Below are positions 1 through 11,260 of a stretch of DNA of 64,000 bases, piece after piece. Below the pieces are notes generated by a model. The model saw only the letters and a list, made by a program, of their open reading frames with translations, was not told where the DNA came from and ran no database searches. Position 1 is the stretch's first letter. Each line of letters begins with the position of its first letter. The DNA is from Avena insularis. Taxonomy: Eukaryota; Streptophyta; Magnoliopsida; Poales; Poaceae. The position numbers and the translations under genes are program-made. The stretch is from the NCBI GenBank assembly GCA_023614405.1, contig CM042684.1, forward strand, positions 468,109,650-468,173,649, read 5' to 3'.

Positions 1-527
1 AAGAATGGTACTAGAACACACGTATAGCTGAAGCTGAGCACGGTCAATTCCAGCGTGGCGCATTGGAAACCCTGTGCCGTTCAGATCGGATCTCACCTCA
101 ACGGAGGCCGCTCGGGACACAGAAAAATTACTACCACGTTCCGTGGTACAGATACGTGCCTTCCTATCATGTCATCGCGAATGAAAAGCAGATCTACCCA
201 CCGTTAGATGCACCGACCGTAAATATAGTACCCCGTACTGTCCTCTGCTGCTGTTGTGGGTTTGTCCTCTGGATCATGCTGTTGTTCTGGTGAGGAACTG
301 CGTGCGTGCCTGTAAGATTTTTCTGTCCACAAAGATGTAGCAGGGGTCGGCCCTCGTGTTTGCCGTGGGTCTTGGGTTGTGCCCTGCATTGCATGGGGCA
401 GGCCTCTCCCCCGTAGAACGTGCTCAATGCAGCAGCATCCAAAGTGGAGACTATTCCACACGGGCTCGGTGGAAAACGGAGTCGGGCCCCCGTGTTTAAT
501 TTTCTGGGTCTGTGTTGGGCTCAAGCC
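1..527. other. No recognisable gene
   Basis: Small overlapping reading frames occur on both strands but none resembles a known protein. The stretch lies directly upstream of Copia integrase debris on the + strand, so it may be unrecognisable upstream parts of that element or separate filler DNA. Confidence 0.4.
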
Positions 528-1162
528 TGTTCGCGTGTGCGAGGCCCATGCTATCGAGTCTGTTGGACCAAAGAAATACTATGATAGTTTTATCAATGAT
601 TTCAGCAAATTTATCTGGATATACTTGCTTAAGCACACATCCCAAGTGCTTCAACAGTTTTAGGATTTTCAGCATCTTGTTGAGCGTTGTTTGATAGAAA
701 AATCAGTTTGTATCTTGCTCATGTGCCAATCAGCATGATGTTTCTGCCGAACGTAAACATAGACACATTATTGAAGTGGGAAATATTAGTATGAAGCATC
801 TATCTGGCCCATATCCTTTATCTCTCATTCATCTATACGATAGAAGTATTGGGATGAAGCATTTATTTCTGCCACGTATCTCAATAATCGCACACCAAGT
901 AGAATCATCAATTTTTATACTCCTTTGGAATGTATTTATCATGAGAAACCAAATTATCAATCACTCCGAATTTTTGGGTGTGCGTGTTGGCCGAACCTTC
1001 GATAATACAATTCGTAATAAGCTAGAATTTCATTCTAAGAAATGCCCGTTCCTTGGGTATAGTAATATTCACAAAGGCTTTTTATGTCTTGACATTATTC
1101 CTACTGGTCGCATATATGTCTCTCATGATATTGTGTACGGTGAAAACGTCTTATTTCTCTAA
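528..1162 (+). pseudogene. Copia integrase remnant
   Basis: Two reading-frame pieces resemble the core and C-terminal part of a Ty1/Copia integrase. Around 550-660 a frame reads KKYYDSFINDFSKFIWIYLL, the usual stretch after the first catalytic Asp. Around 735-770 a shifted frame carries the SAERKHRH segment that normally holds the catalytic Glu. From about 960 to 1160 the frame contains CPFLGYSNIHKGFLCLD and YVSHDIVYGEN, typical of the integrase C-terminal region. The pieces are separated by frameshifts and stops, so this is a decayed copy. It is in line with the reverse transcriptase and RNase H remnants downstream, so one + strand element explains all of them. Confidence 0.8.
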
Positions 1163-1745
1163 TCTAAATAGCAATGTCGACGCTTGGTTAAGATCTATTT
1201 TTTGTTGCTTTCATCTAAGTCGTTAAATCCTTCTGATTCTAGGGGGAACACTACTAAAAATCATATGATTGATGCTCCTATTTTTCATGTTGCTAACGAC
1301 GCAAATAGTGTGAACAATCATGATTTTATGTCACAGATACAGATACCAGCGCAAGACACGAGGAAGATCTCCCTACGTGTAGTGATCACGAGAGATTGCC
1401 TGCAGGATTCTCTAGGCGGTCCTGGAGAGGCGACATGTCTCCGCCCTATCTCCTGGCGGCGCATGTTCGCCACACGCCTTCGATGACTCCGTGTCCGACA
1501 CATGGCACGAAGGGACAACCAGCCACAATCTTGTCGTCCACGGGACTAGGCCTCCCTCATGTGGCATCACCTGATAAGCTGACGGGTTCCATAGGCCCAC
1601 GCATGGCTGATCCGGTGCAGATTCCTCTGTATCCTCTACGTTGGATGCTCCTAAGGCCACAACTGCGCCTATGAGGCACATACAATCCAAAAGAGATATA
1701 TTTAAAATGCTTGTTCACACCGATGGCACTATGCATGTTTAGCTT
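1163..1745 (+). other. Variable linker of decayed Copia element
   Basis: This lies between the integrase and reverse transcriptase remnants, where Copia polyproteins have a poorly conserved linker. The short frames here have no recognisable domain. The assignment rests on position only. Confidence 0.45.
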
Positions 1746-2600
1746 CTACTGATGAACATGCAACCTTACATGAGGCATTAAGAGACAACAATGGAAAAAT
1801 GCTATGGATATTGAATATAGTGCACTTATGAACAATAGGACATGCCACTTAGTTTCATCTAGGCAAGGGAGAGATGTTATTGATTGTAAGTGGGTGTATA
1901 TAAGCGAAAGAAAACCCGATGGCACCATAGTAGATAGGCATAAGGCGATACTATTAGCTAAAGGCTTTAAGCAATGCCATTGTATTGATTATGAAGACAC
2001 ATTTAGTCTAGTAGTTAAGGTTGCTACTATTTGTTTGGTGCTCTCTATTTCTATTTTCAGGGGATGGAGTCTTCGTCAGTTGGATGTGCAGAATGTGTTT
2101 CTTCATCACGTTCTTGAGGAACAAGTGTACATGAGGCAGCCTCCAGTTTATGAAGACGAGGCAAGGCCGCATCATGTTTGTAGATTGGAAAAAACATTGT
2201 ATGGTTTGAAACAAGCTTCTCGAGCATGGTATTCTAGGTTGAGAGGCAAGCTCGAAGAACTTGGTTTCACACCATCAAAAGGATACATGTCACTCTTCTT
2301 TTATAGGAAAGGAAATATCACTATTTTTATGCTTATTCATGTTCATGACATAATTATTGCAAGATCATCTCAAGAGGCTACTACAACTCTATTAAATGAT
2401 CTTCGCAATGATTTAGCTTTGAAGGATTTAGGTGACCTTCATTATTTCCTTGGGTTTGAAGTAAAAAAGAGTTGGCAATGGTACTTTGTTGACTTAGGAA
2501 AAATATGTTGCGGATATTTTGGCCCATGTAGGCATGAAGGAGTGCACAACGTCAATTACTCCACTTTCCACCATAGAGAAGCTGTCCTTGCATGAGGGGG
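1746..2600 (+). pseudogene. Copia reverse transcriptase remnant
   Basis: An open frame from 1804 to 2595 covers most of a Copia reverse transcriptase. Recognisable parts in order are [24 protein letters not shown], a degenerate [11 protein letters not shown] block (usual form [13 protein letters not shown]), [19 protein letters not shown], and [17 protein letters not shown]. The catalytic box, normally YVDD, reads HVHD in [11 protein letters not shown] near 2326-2360, so at least one metal-binding Asp is lost. The frame breaks after about 2500. It is a long-inactive retrotransposon polymerase lying between integrase and RNase H remnants of the same element. Family assignment is sure; the exact lineage is not. 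Confidence 0.9.
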
Positions 2601-3240
2601 AACAATCAAGTCCTGATGATTCAACTCGGTATAGGAGAATTCTTGGTGCCTTGCAATATATTACACTAACAAGGTATGGAATCTATTTTGTGTTAGTAAA
2701 TTTTGTCAATTTTTACATGCTCCTACCACCTTGCATTGGACTGCTGCGAAGAGGATCCTGCGCTATCGAGGAAGCTTGGCTACTGGACTCAAAATCAGCA
2801 AGTCGACATCATCTCTTGTAAGTGATTTTTTCTGAGGCTGATTAGGCAGCTTGTCCTGATGATAGAAGGTCAACATATGGCTTTGCTGTGTTTTTGGTTC
2901 CAATCTTGTGCCTTGGAGTGCTAGAAAGCAAGCTACCATCATGTCTCGGTCAAGTACAAAAGGTGAGTATAAATCTTTGTCCAATGCTATTATCGAGGTA
3001 ATGTGGATTGAGTCGTTACTTGATGAACTTCGAGTTATTCATCCTCAAATAGCATGTATGTGGTGTGATAGTCTTGGTGCAACTTACCTTTCTGCAAATT
3101 GTGTTTGATGCGACACCAAATAATATTGAAAGTGATTTTCATTTTGTGAGATAACAAGTTGCACGAAAATTGTTGGATGTTCGGTTTATTCCAACATGTG
3201 ATCAAGTTACAGATGGGTTCATTAAACCACTACAAGTACG
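2601..3240 (+). pseudogene. Copia RNase H remnant
   Basis: A frame at 2908-3108 has [20 protein letters not shown] and then [11 protein letters not shown] and [16 protein letters not shown], the typical end of a Copia RNase H, where Ser/Thr-x-Glu and the Cys-Asp-x-x-x-Ala stretch carry active-site residues. After a stop near 3108, a further frame reads toward a typical Copia C-terminus (VTDGFIKPL near 3206-3232). Frame breaks and stops make it non-functional. A purine-rich stretch near 3288-3300 could be the old polypurine tract, with the element's 3' LTR beginning close to 3300. Confidence 0.75.
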
Positions 3241-3300
3241 ACAATTAGAAGCCTTAAAAAACAACCTCAACTTGGAGAAGCTGAGATTGAGGGAGGATTT

Positions 3301-5130
3301 TAAATGATAGGCTTCTAGATAGATGTTAAATGTGACATGTTGTAACCGAATCAATTTGTTTATAAACTGAATCTTGGCATATGATGCATGTAAAATGCAT
3401 ACATGAACTTTGTAGTTTATTGTCATATATTCTAACATATTTGCATGTTATTAGATGTTATATTCATGCTTTGCGTTAATTTATGGGGATTTTCCACTGC
3501 TTCTTTTTCACTGGTTTATAACTCTGCAGAACATGAAACCCCTGTTTTGTGTATTTTTAAGTTTTAGGGACCTTACGAGAACTCAAACGGAGCGAGGATT
3601 TTTCTGGAGTGAATATTTTCCTAAAGAAACAATATGAGAAGAAGAAGTACCGGAGGGGGCCCACGAGGCCCAAACGAGCATAGGTGGCACATGCCCCACC
3701 CTAGGCCGCACCACCATGTCTTGTTTCATCCTCGAGCGTCCCCAGCCGTCCATTTTGATCTCAAACTGACGGGCTTGACCTAAAAACCACTATATATAGA
3801 CCCCCGAGGCGTTCTCGGAGGAGGCGGCAAAGAAAACACGAAAACCATGAAACTGAGGCTGAACCTACAAAGATTGGAGGAGGAACACTGCCGGAGCCAT
3901 CCCCGGTTGCATCTCCACCCTGTCCAACATCATCAACACCGCCACCATGATGAAGAAGGAGTAGTCCACCTCTGAACTATCGGTTTGTGGCAGTAGCTTG
4001 ATCTGTCTCTCACTTGTGCTATGTTGTTTAGATGCCATATGAGCTGCCTATCATGATTATGGTCATATTTGTAATTCCTATGTGGTGGATCTTTTGTTTT
4101 ATGGGATGATCTATGAGATCTGAATCTTTATTGTGTTCTTGATGTATTAATAGATGCACATTGTTATCCCATTCTTTATTACTTGTTCTGATCAAACTTG
4201 TATGCAAGAGCATGGGTGGGGGATGGTGTCTATTAGATGGAGTAACATGGTGGACTAACATGGTTGTGACAACAAGCATCATATCTACTATGGTCTTTAC
4301 CAATTATTTTGTTATCTCACTAGGAATAAAGTGAATGCATGTGCTATATAATTTTTAGTGACAACTAAGAAGTCTTGTTTAATCTATGGATCATATGCTT
4401 GATCTATTGTGATATGTTTAATTCAAGTTAGCATATTTGTTGTTCAAACATCATGTCAAAGTACCTAAAGCTATGCTTTGTTAATTGTTAAATCTAGATT
4501 GCTTGGAGTGTATCCCTTTCTAGTAGAGTATAAGTAAGATGTGTAGTATCATCTTTATGTTAGGACATGATGCCCATATAAATGCTAATCAAGACACATA
4601 ATAAAATCTCATCAATAGTTAGTTATCTGTCATGTTCTTAATGTCACCAACCTTTATGAGAGAGTAGATAAGTGAAACCATGAACTCCGGTCCACCTTTT
4701 ATCATAAGAAACAACTTTTACTTTCTTTTACTTGCCTTTACATTTTTAGCATTAATTAATTTAGAAAATACAAAAATATATTTACTTCTTGCAACTATAA
4801 CCAAAAATCCAAAAACAACTTCATTTACTTTCTAGTTTTGGTTTTCTTTCTAGTATTTTATTTATTGTTATTTTACTTTAATAATACCGAAGTCTTGTGC
4901 TTGACAACCACACAGTGGAGTTGGGGGCACAAGACAAAGACTTTGCTTTGTAGGTTGCTAGACGAGGTTGGAAAAAGTTTCGCCTTTGTTCCCTGAGAGT
5001 TTGATATAAACCCCGAGTCACCCTTGTGAGAAAAATTTCTCTTGCTGCATCACTCTGTACTTGAAGTCCCAACGAATTGACACACTTCCTGTAGTGTCAT
5101 CAGCATATCATGTCAATCCCATGTTTGTAG
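3301..5130 (+). mobile_element. LTR-like non-coding repeat debris
   Basis: No coding region is visible. A TATA-like stretch at about 3790-3797 (ctatatat) is followed within 60 bases by a GA-rich leader, as in LTR promoters. The last part (about 4900-5130) looks like the 3' end of a Triticeae Gypsy LTR. The first 200-300 bases may be the 3' LTR of the upstream Copia element. Boundaries and target duplications were not found, so class and extent are tentative. Confidence 0.35.
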
Positions 5131-6489
5131 GGATATATTTCTTGACTTGTACGACACAATGTGCTCTGGTCGTTTGACCTTAACACGACGATGAGACAAG
5201 GCCAAGGCATAACTTCCGAAACCGATCTATATCTTAGTTTTTGATTGTGTGTGTGTGTTGGGGGGGGGGGAATATGTGACTGGATTTTTTAATATTTTAA
5301 TTACCACATTAAGGGTCAACAAGAATACAATTTCTGTAGATAATGCTACTTGAGAGTGACCTAATGTCAAGATACAACTAGCTAACGCAAGATAAGCAAG
5401 ATAACAAGCTAGTAATAAGAAAGTAGGCTTAGAGACAACCACTCAATGGAGATGAGGATGTGCCCCAAATTTTACACCTTAAGAGGTTTTAGTCTCCTTT
5501 TGAAGCATTGTGCTAGCCCAATGCCCACCAATAGCCACAATGGCTCACCGTATTCTCCTCGAGGTTTCACACGACGTGAAGTGCCTCAAACCACTAAGTG
5601 GTGTCGTGGTGACTTTAGAGGCAACAACCAAACCTTTTAAAACTTGTTTGAAGCGATCTCCACAACTCAACTAGAGACTTTGAAGCTTGGCACAAAGCTT
5701 TACACAATAATCACTGAGCTTCAGGACAACCACTTCCGATTAGGGTTCCCATACACCCAAGAGTAACAAGATCCACAATGGATAGCAAGGGAGGATCAAA
5801 TTTCTTTGGTGACAAAAGTAGATCTGGATCTCCTCATCAGTCTTTATCTAAAGAATCATCAAGATTGGAGCTCCAGGGAGGAAGATATCGAAAAATTAAA
5901 CTCTTGCAACAATGGAGGGGACAGAGGGAAAGACGATCCGTTCTCTATGGAAGGAAGGGCCTTTATATAGTGGCATCCTCGAAGAATCCAATCATTATGG
6001 TTGTTTTTCCCGAGGGCCGGATGTTCCGGGGTGCCTGGAATATCTTGGCTACCTCTGGGCCAATCTTCGGACTATACAATTCACCATGCCTCACTTTACA
6101 CACAGGAGGTGGTCCAGGGATTTTCTTTAGAGGGCCAAAACTTCACAATTCTAGAGTTTTTGGGGCAATCTGCGGGCTATCGAGTGCAAAATACACATCA
6201 CACTGGAGAGGTCGGGACTTCTGCTCGGAAGTTCTAGACCCTGGAGTTTCGGGGCCTAGAAAACGCATGGTCATAGGATATGGTCTGCAATGGTGATGAC
6301 TAGTTAAGGCATGAATAATCAGATGTAAGTAGTCTCGGATTAAGTCAGTTGTAGCTTCCATAGTTAACGTTTCCAATCCAAGTCATGTACGAGTCTGAGT
6401 TAGTCTGACTCTTGGCCTTCATTAGCAGGTAGCAGACTTTAGGCACGGACGCTAGACACGAGGAGATCAACGAAAAAGGATTAAACCCC
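5131..6489. other. Anonymous repeat-like DNA
   Basis: A G-run (about 5260-5270) and short unrelated frames (for example 5778-6296 on +) are present. The text style, with many short clauses of plain AG/CT-rich sequence, resembles the non-coding repeat at 17.5-19.2 kb. No protein family is recognised in any frame and no terminal repeats were found. Confidence 0.35.
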
Positions 6490-7297
6490 ACGTACCTAGC
6501 CAAGTCGATCTAAGAGGTCGAGAAGGAGCCTTCGCCGCACCATCCTCCAGCCGCCGGCGCCCGTGGCGGTGGCTTCGACCCTGTACTACTGTCTCCCAGG
6601 ATACGATGGTCTTCGTCGGGAGTATATTTGTGGGCTCGGCCTCTTATTACGGTTACGAGTCCAACAGAGAATACACGATGATGGCCCGGGAGAACCCTAA
6701 GAAGCGGCAGAAACTCCAGGCGGTCAAGTGGTACGACGTCGAGATTTCGTTCGATCAGGATGATTTTGTCGAGAACTTCTTCTCTGACTCTGAGCCAGGT
6801 CGCTTCCCCATCGTCGTCAGCCCCTTTATCCAAAACTGCTGGGTTAGCCGAGTTTTTGTGAACGGAGGAAGTCCTGTGAACCTCATCTTCACCAGCACAC
6901 TCGATCAGATGGAGGTCCCTCGATCTGCAATGATGAAGCCGGCGTCTTACCGTATCCACGGTATCGTACCTGGATCCTGGGCCGCTACTATCGGCCAGAT
7001 CACACTTCCGGTGACGTTCGGGACGCCAGATAATTTCCGAACAGAAGGGATCATGTTCGATGTTGTTGATTTCGAATCAGCGTACAGTGCCTTCTTAGGA
7101 CGACCAGCTATGGTCAGGTTCATGGCGGAAGAGAGCTACATCCACATGTGCATGAAGATGCCCGCGCCCAAAGGAGTCATCACGGTTCGAGGCTGCGTCC
7201 AGACAGCAATAGAATGCGAGCAGAAAAGCCTAGAGATAGCGCAGCAGTACGAGGCGGATGAGGAAAACAAGCAATCTAGGCCCAAGGTTACCGGTGT
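6490..7297 (+). pseudogene. Gypsy gag/retropepsin fragment
   Basis: The open frame from 6606 resembles the C-terminal gag and aspartic protease region of a Triticeae Ty3/Gypsy element. Diagnostic stretches are QAVKWYDVEISFDQDDF, VNGGSPVNLIFTSTLDQM, LPVTFGTPDNFRTEG and AYSAFLGRPAMVRFMA. In active relatives the catalytic motif is D-G-G-S; here the first residue is Asn, so protease activity should be lost. The similarity stops abruptly near 7297, with no reverse transcriptase or integrase behind it. It lies about 760 bases upstream of the HESO1-like start codon, so the insertion or its truncation may mark the gene's upstream boundary. Confidence 0.85.
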
Positions 7298-8059
7298 ACC
7301 AACATTTTCTCCTTTTAGAGTTAGTTTATTTTCTTTAAGTTTAGTTAATAATGTACATGTATAAGAAGCTATTCCAATAATTATTCTTGCTTTTTAGTTG
7401 CGAACATACATGTAGATGAAACAGTCTTTTGGTTTTGAGTCTTTGGCTGTTGCATTTCATTTTTATAGTTTTATTTGGATCTGAGAATTAAATTCAATCC
7501 AACCAGAATAATTCAGAAATAGCAAAACGAAAAGTTATAACTTCTTTTAGATGATGGAAGAGAAAATGGTCTCCCAGGGGTCTGCACTAAGTGCATACAG
7601 CCTAAAAAGAGAGCAAAATACAAATTGTTTCCTAGAATAGCAAAGCCAAGGGAAACCTGCTTTACAGGTTACAACGTTCGTTGTGGCCAAATTTCTAGGG
7701 AACTAACCTTTCTGAAGAAGAAACTGTAGGCGATGTTTGCTTTCCCCAATATTATTTCCCCTAGTGATTGTCCTAGTAAATTTCACACTAGGTGAACCTG
7801 TCATTTCTACTGTACGGTTTGATTCTTTCAAAGCATTTAGCCGTCGCTAGAACATTTAATGAACATGAGTACTTGAGAACATAGGTTCATGCCTTGTTTT
7901 ACCTTCTGGTCAGAGCAAATATATCTCTTGTAGTTAGGACAGGTTGTATTTTGGTTATATCTTAGCAGCACTATTTTACACTATTTTAATATCATGATCT
8001 TTTTCTTCTCCTTGTTTGATTCTATGTATATTTTTATATGTTGGCTGCAGGGTTTCAGC
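7298..8059 (+). promoter_or_regulatory. Upstream region of HESO1-like gene
   Basis: AT-rich DNA without coding frames between the Gypsy fragment and the first coding exon. A strong 3' splice site (ttggctgcag, 8041-8050) sits 10 bases before the start codon. This suggests a non-coding 5' exon and a leader intron somewhere in or upstream of this stretch. The position of that exon and the promoter cannot be fixed by eye. Confidence 0.45.
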
Positions 8060-10618
8060 ATGACTGAGGATGGCCATACCTATGATGTGCTCGGGAAGTG
8101 TATCGAGGACATCCTCTCTGCAATCAAACCAGACGAGAAGGATCATAACCTACGACTTCAAGCACTTCAGGAGCTTAGAGATTCCATCTCTTCACTTACC
8201 ATGATAGGTAACTACTCATTATTTAGGTTTTCCCTTTTTTCGCACACTATATCCCGGACACGGAGTTTGGATTCCGAATTTTCTATAGACTACCGAAAGG
8301 TAGTCATCTCCATCCGTTAAGCATGCAGGCGATAGTCTTATCAGCAAATCTGGTTAAACTTCACATTGTTTGACTTTAAAAAAATTATACTTCTGGAACG
8401 GCGCCGGCGGTAGTATATTGAACTTCATTTATTTGTATTCCTCCAGTAACATCCAGGATTTTTCCCCTCCTTTCCAATGAACACTAGATTATGACCTCTG
8501 GCCAATAGTTGTATGATAACAGGAAGAAATGATAAGGTTGTAAAATCCAAAATCCTAAAAGGGGATTAATTTAGTTTGTGACAAATGAATAGCAATTTTC
8601 TTTTTGCCCAGAGTTCTGTAGAGTATAGACGTAAGGCCCATGAGACTGCCGCAGTACATTAGCTACTTATGGCAGTAGTGAACAGTTTGTTTTGTTGCCT
8701 AGAGAACATGGTTAGGGTATTAAGTTATTTATGTTCTTCCTTTTTAATATTTATGCAAAGTTATATATAGTTTATTTAAGCTGCAATTTTGGGGACTGCT
8801 CAAATGGCAGACACTGTTTCACCATTCTCTTACAATACCATGCCTAGTTTTTGCTTTTACTGACCTCTCTATTTTCGTTAACAGCTGAACCTTTTGGATC
8901 CTTCCTATCAAATCTTTATGCAAAATCAGGTGACTTGGATGTATCACTTGAGCTGTTGAATGGCCTAAACTTCCCATCAACCAAGCAGAATGTCTTGAAA
9001 GAAGTGCTTGAAGCTTTACAAACTAAAGGTAATTACGTTATATTCGTGTTATAACTTTGACCAGAGTGAACGATCATCACACATTATAATTTACAAGTTT
9101 GGATCACGGTATTTGAGAACCTCCTTTTGTTCCATGCTTTGTTCAGACTGATGGATGTTTATTTGGTTCAATGCGATATATTTTCTTGTCTCTGTCATGT
9201 CATTTTATAGAATCTTAATCATTTTAGATTTTATTTTCATATCTTGACTCAGGTGTTGCTAGAGATGTACGGTACATTTCTCTTGCAAGAGTTCCAGTTG
9301 TCCAATATGTGAGCAACAGATTTGGCATTTCCTGTGATGTATGTGTTGATAACTATCTAGGTCGAATTAAATCTAAAGTGTTATACTGGGTCAGTGATTT
9401 TGACGAGCGCTTTGGCAATATGGTTTTATTGGTATGATCTACATAACCAAGTGATTTTTTTTCTGTTGCCATAACTTCTTTGTTAAGGCAAAGGCTCAGC
9501 TTTGTGTGTCTTTGCAGGTCAAGGAATGGGCCAAGGCTCAAAACATTAACGATCCAAAAAATGGAACTCTTAACTCCTATTCGCTTTGCTTACTTGTCCT
9601 GTATCATTTTCAGGTTTCTTCTATAATTTAGAATTTCCTAATTCTCATATAGGTGCATAAAATTATATTTTATCTCTTATGCTCTGACCTTGCATCTTGC
9701 AGACATGTAAGCCTGCAATTTTACCACCTATGAAAGAGATTTATGATGTGAAAATTACGGAAGATAGTGCAGGTAAGACACACTTGCTTGTTTAATTTGT
9801 GATGGGTTGGGTTGATGATTGTCTGGTGTATCAGTGCCTGGTAATTTACCCCTTGCATTCACATGCAGCACATTACAATGAAAAACATCTTGACGAGGTT
9901 TGTAAGGTGAATATAGCGAAATTTCGATGCCAGAGCACATGGCAAAGAAATCACAGTTCTCTTTCCCATCTGCTTGCAACTTTTTTTCAAAAGGTAATTG
10001 TATTTCCCAAGTCACTGTTGTCCCTTGAGCGGGGGAAAATTAGTTAATTATTGTTATATGGAGATAGACATTGAAAAGGCAATGGTGTTTAGACATTTAA
10101 AATCATAATTAGAACAAGGCATGATAGCTGGATTTGTGCCAAAGTGCACTATAGTAGTATTATGTATTATTAACCTGAAATAAATAATCTTAACAGGTGG
10201 TCATATATTTGTTTGCAGTTCACCGGTTCTTTCCCTCCTACTGCTGCTATATCCACGTACGAGGGCCGGCTCAAGGAAATCCATGACTTGCCACATTGGA
10301 TGGCCACTCACAGCTTCTTCGTAAGGATTTCCTTATTTGTAGTGCACTTTCTGGGCTCGCACATTTCGTACTGATATTTTTTGATCCTCATGTTGACTCC
10401 ACATCTGTGCACTGTTTTTTGTTTAGGTCGAAGATCCATTTGAGAGGGATGAGAATACAGCCAGAACTGTTACATCCGAAGAGATTCACCGCATTACAAG
10501 AGCCTTCGAGCATGCCAATTCTGTCTTTGCAAGCGATCAGCTCGCCAACCGGAATGAATTACTTTCTCTCTTGTGCACACCTGAAGTGGCAATAAAAGCA
10601 GGCTTAGCATGCAGATGA
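8060..10618 (+). CDS. HESO1-like: HESO1-like RNA terminal uridylyltransferase
   Basis: Eight coding exons join in frame with GT-AG borders: 8060-8207, 8885-9028, 9253-9431, 9518-9613, 9703-9772, 9869-9993, 10219-10320 and 10427-10618. The product is 351 residues. It belongs to the non-canonical poly(A)/poly(U) polymerase family; HESO1 in Arabidopsis uridylates unmethylated small RNAs and cleaved RNA 3' ends, triggering their decay. The nucleotidyltransferase signature PFGSF (52-56) is followed by the metal-binding pair in GDLDVS (Asp66, Asp68), and the third carboxylate is in ISCDV (Asp126). The PAP-central helices contain VKEWAKAQNINDP (from 158) and LNSYSLCLLVLYHFQ (175-189), then PAILPPM. 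Near the C-terminus FFVEDPFERDENTAR (287-301) matches the family. It is shorter than Arabidopsis HESO1, lacking the long C-terminal extension. UTP specificity is inferred from the family. The start has the expected N-terminal length for the family. Confidence 0.9.
8208..8884 (+). other. Intron 1 of HESO1-like gene
   Basis: This 677-base intron runs from gtaact to acag. It is the largest intron in the coding part and carries short repeat-like sequence around 8250-8430 that could be a decayed small transposon; no terminal repeats could be confirmed. Confidence 0.7.
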
Positions 10619-10834
10619 ACCACGCCGAAGTCAGCAGCAGAGAGTGGAAAATGCTCTTTAGATGGAAAATAGTAGTGTAGTCCAATGTTCCTGCGATCAC
10701 ATTATTTTGGCCTTTGCTCACTTTAAAGATTGATATTCTGTGAAGTATATGTATATGCATATGTTTGGTATTTTCCTTTTATTTTTTCTCAAAATCCCAA
10801 CTCGTTTTTCCCTCAAGAAAAAACCCAACTCGTT
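10619..10834 (+). other. Likely 3' UTR of HESO1-like gene
   Basis: Non-coding sequence after the TGA. A direct repeat of cccaactcgttt occurs at the distal end near 10796-10836. A poly(A) site cannot be fixed. The CACTA-like repeat begins immediately after. Confidence 0.4.
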
Positions 10835-11260
10835 TACAGGAAACGAGAACTATGCTGATGGCCTGATGCCGTCAGCTTATGGCTCAAAAAACCGTCGGGC
10901 CGTCGGCACACTCAGCATCGGTATACATCCTCTGACCACAAAGGAGGTCATTTGCATACAGGTACATGCCGACAGTTTCCCATGGTTTTCGGCAAAAGAA
11001 AACCGTCGGCAGAAAAAAGTAACGTTAGGGTCCGTTTGACGGCATCATTGCATATGCCATCGGCAATTGACGTCGTCATACAGGGACACGTGGACACTTC
11101 AGACACCTCCCAGGTAAGTAGTTATGCCGAGGGCAATGCCGTTGGCATACCTTAGAGTGTATGCCGACGACAACGCCATCAGCATATACTACCGCAGGGT
11201 GGCAGCAGCTGGCAGCTCCTAGGCACACCATCTATACCGACAGCAAAGCTATGAAAACAT
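10835..11260. mobile_element. CACTA-like subterminal region
   Basis: The stretch begins tacaggaaacgagaactatg, close to the CACTACAGGAAA-type ends of Triticeae CACTA transposons but with the first bases changed. It then carries many copies in both orientations of a degenerate tatgccgacggc / gccgtcggcata motif, near 10852, 10897, 10967, 11003, 11054, 11125, 11160 and 11232. Such dense subterminal motifs bind the transposase in CACTA elements. No transposase frame and no second terminus were found, so this is a fragment or a non-autonomous relic. Confidence 0.55.
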
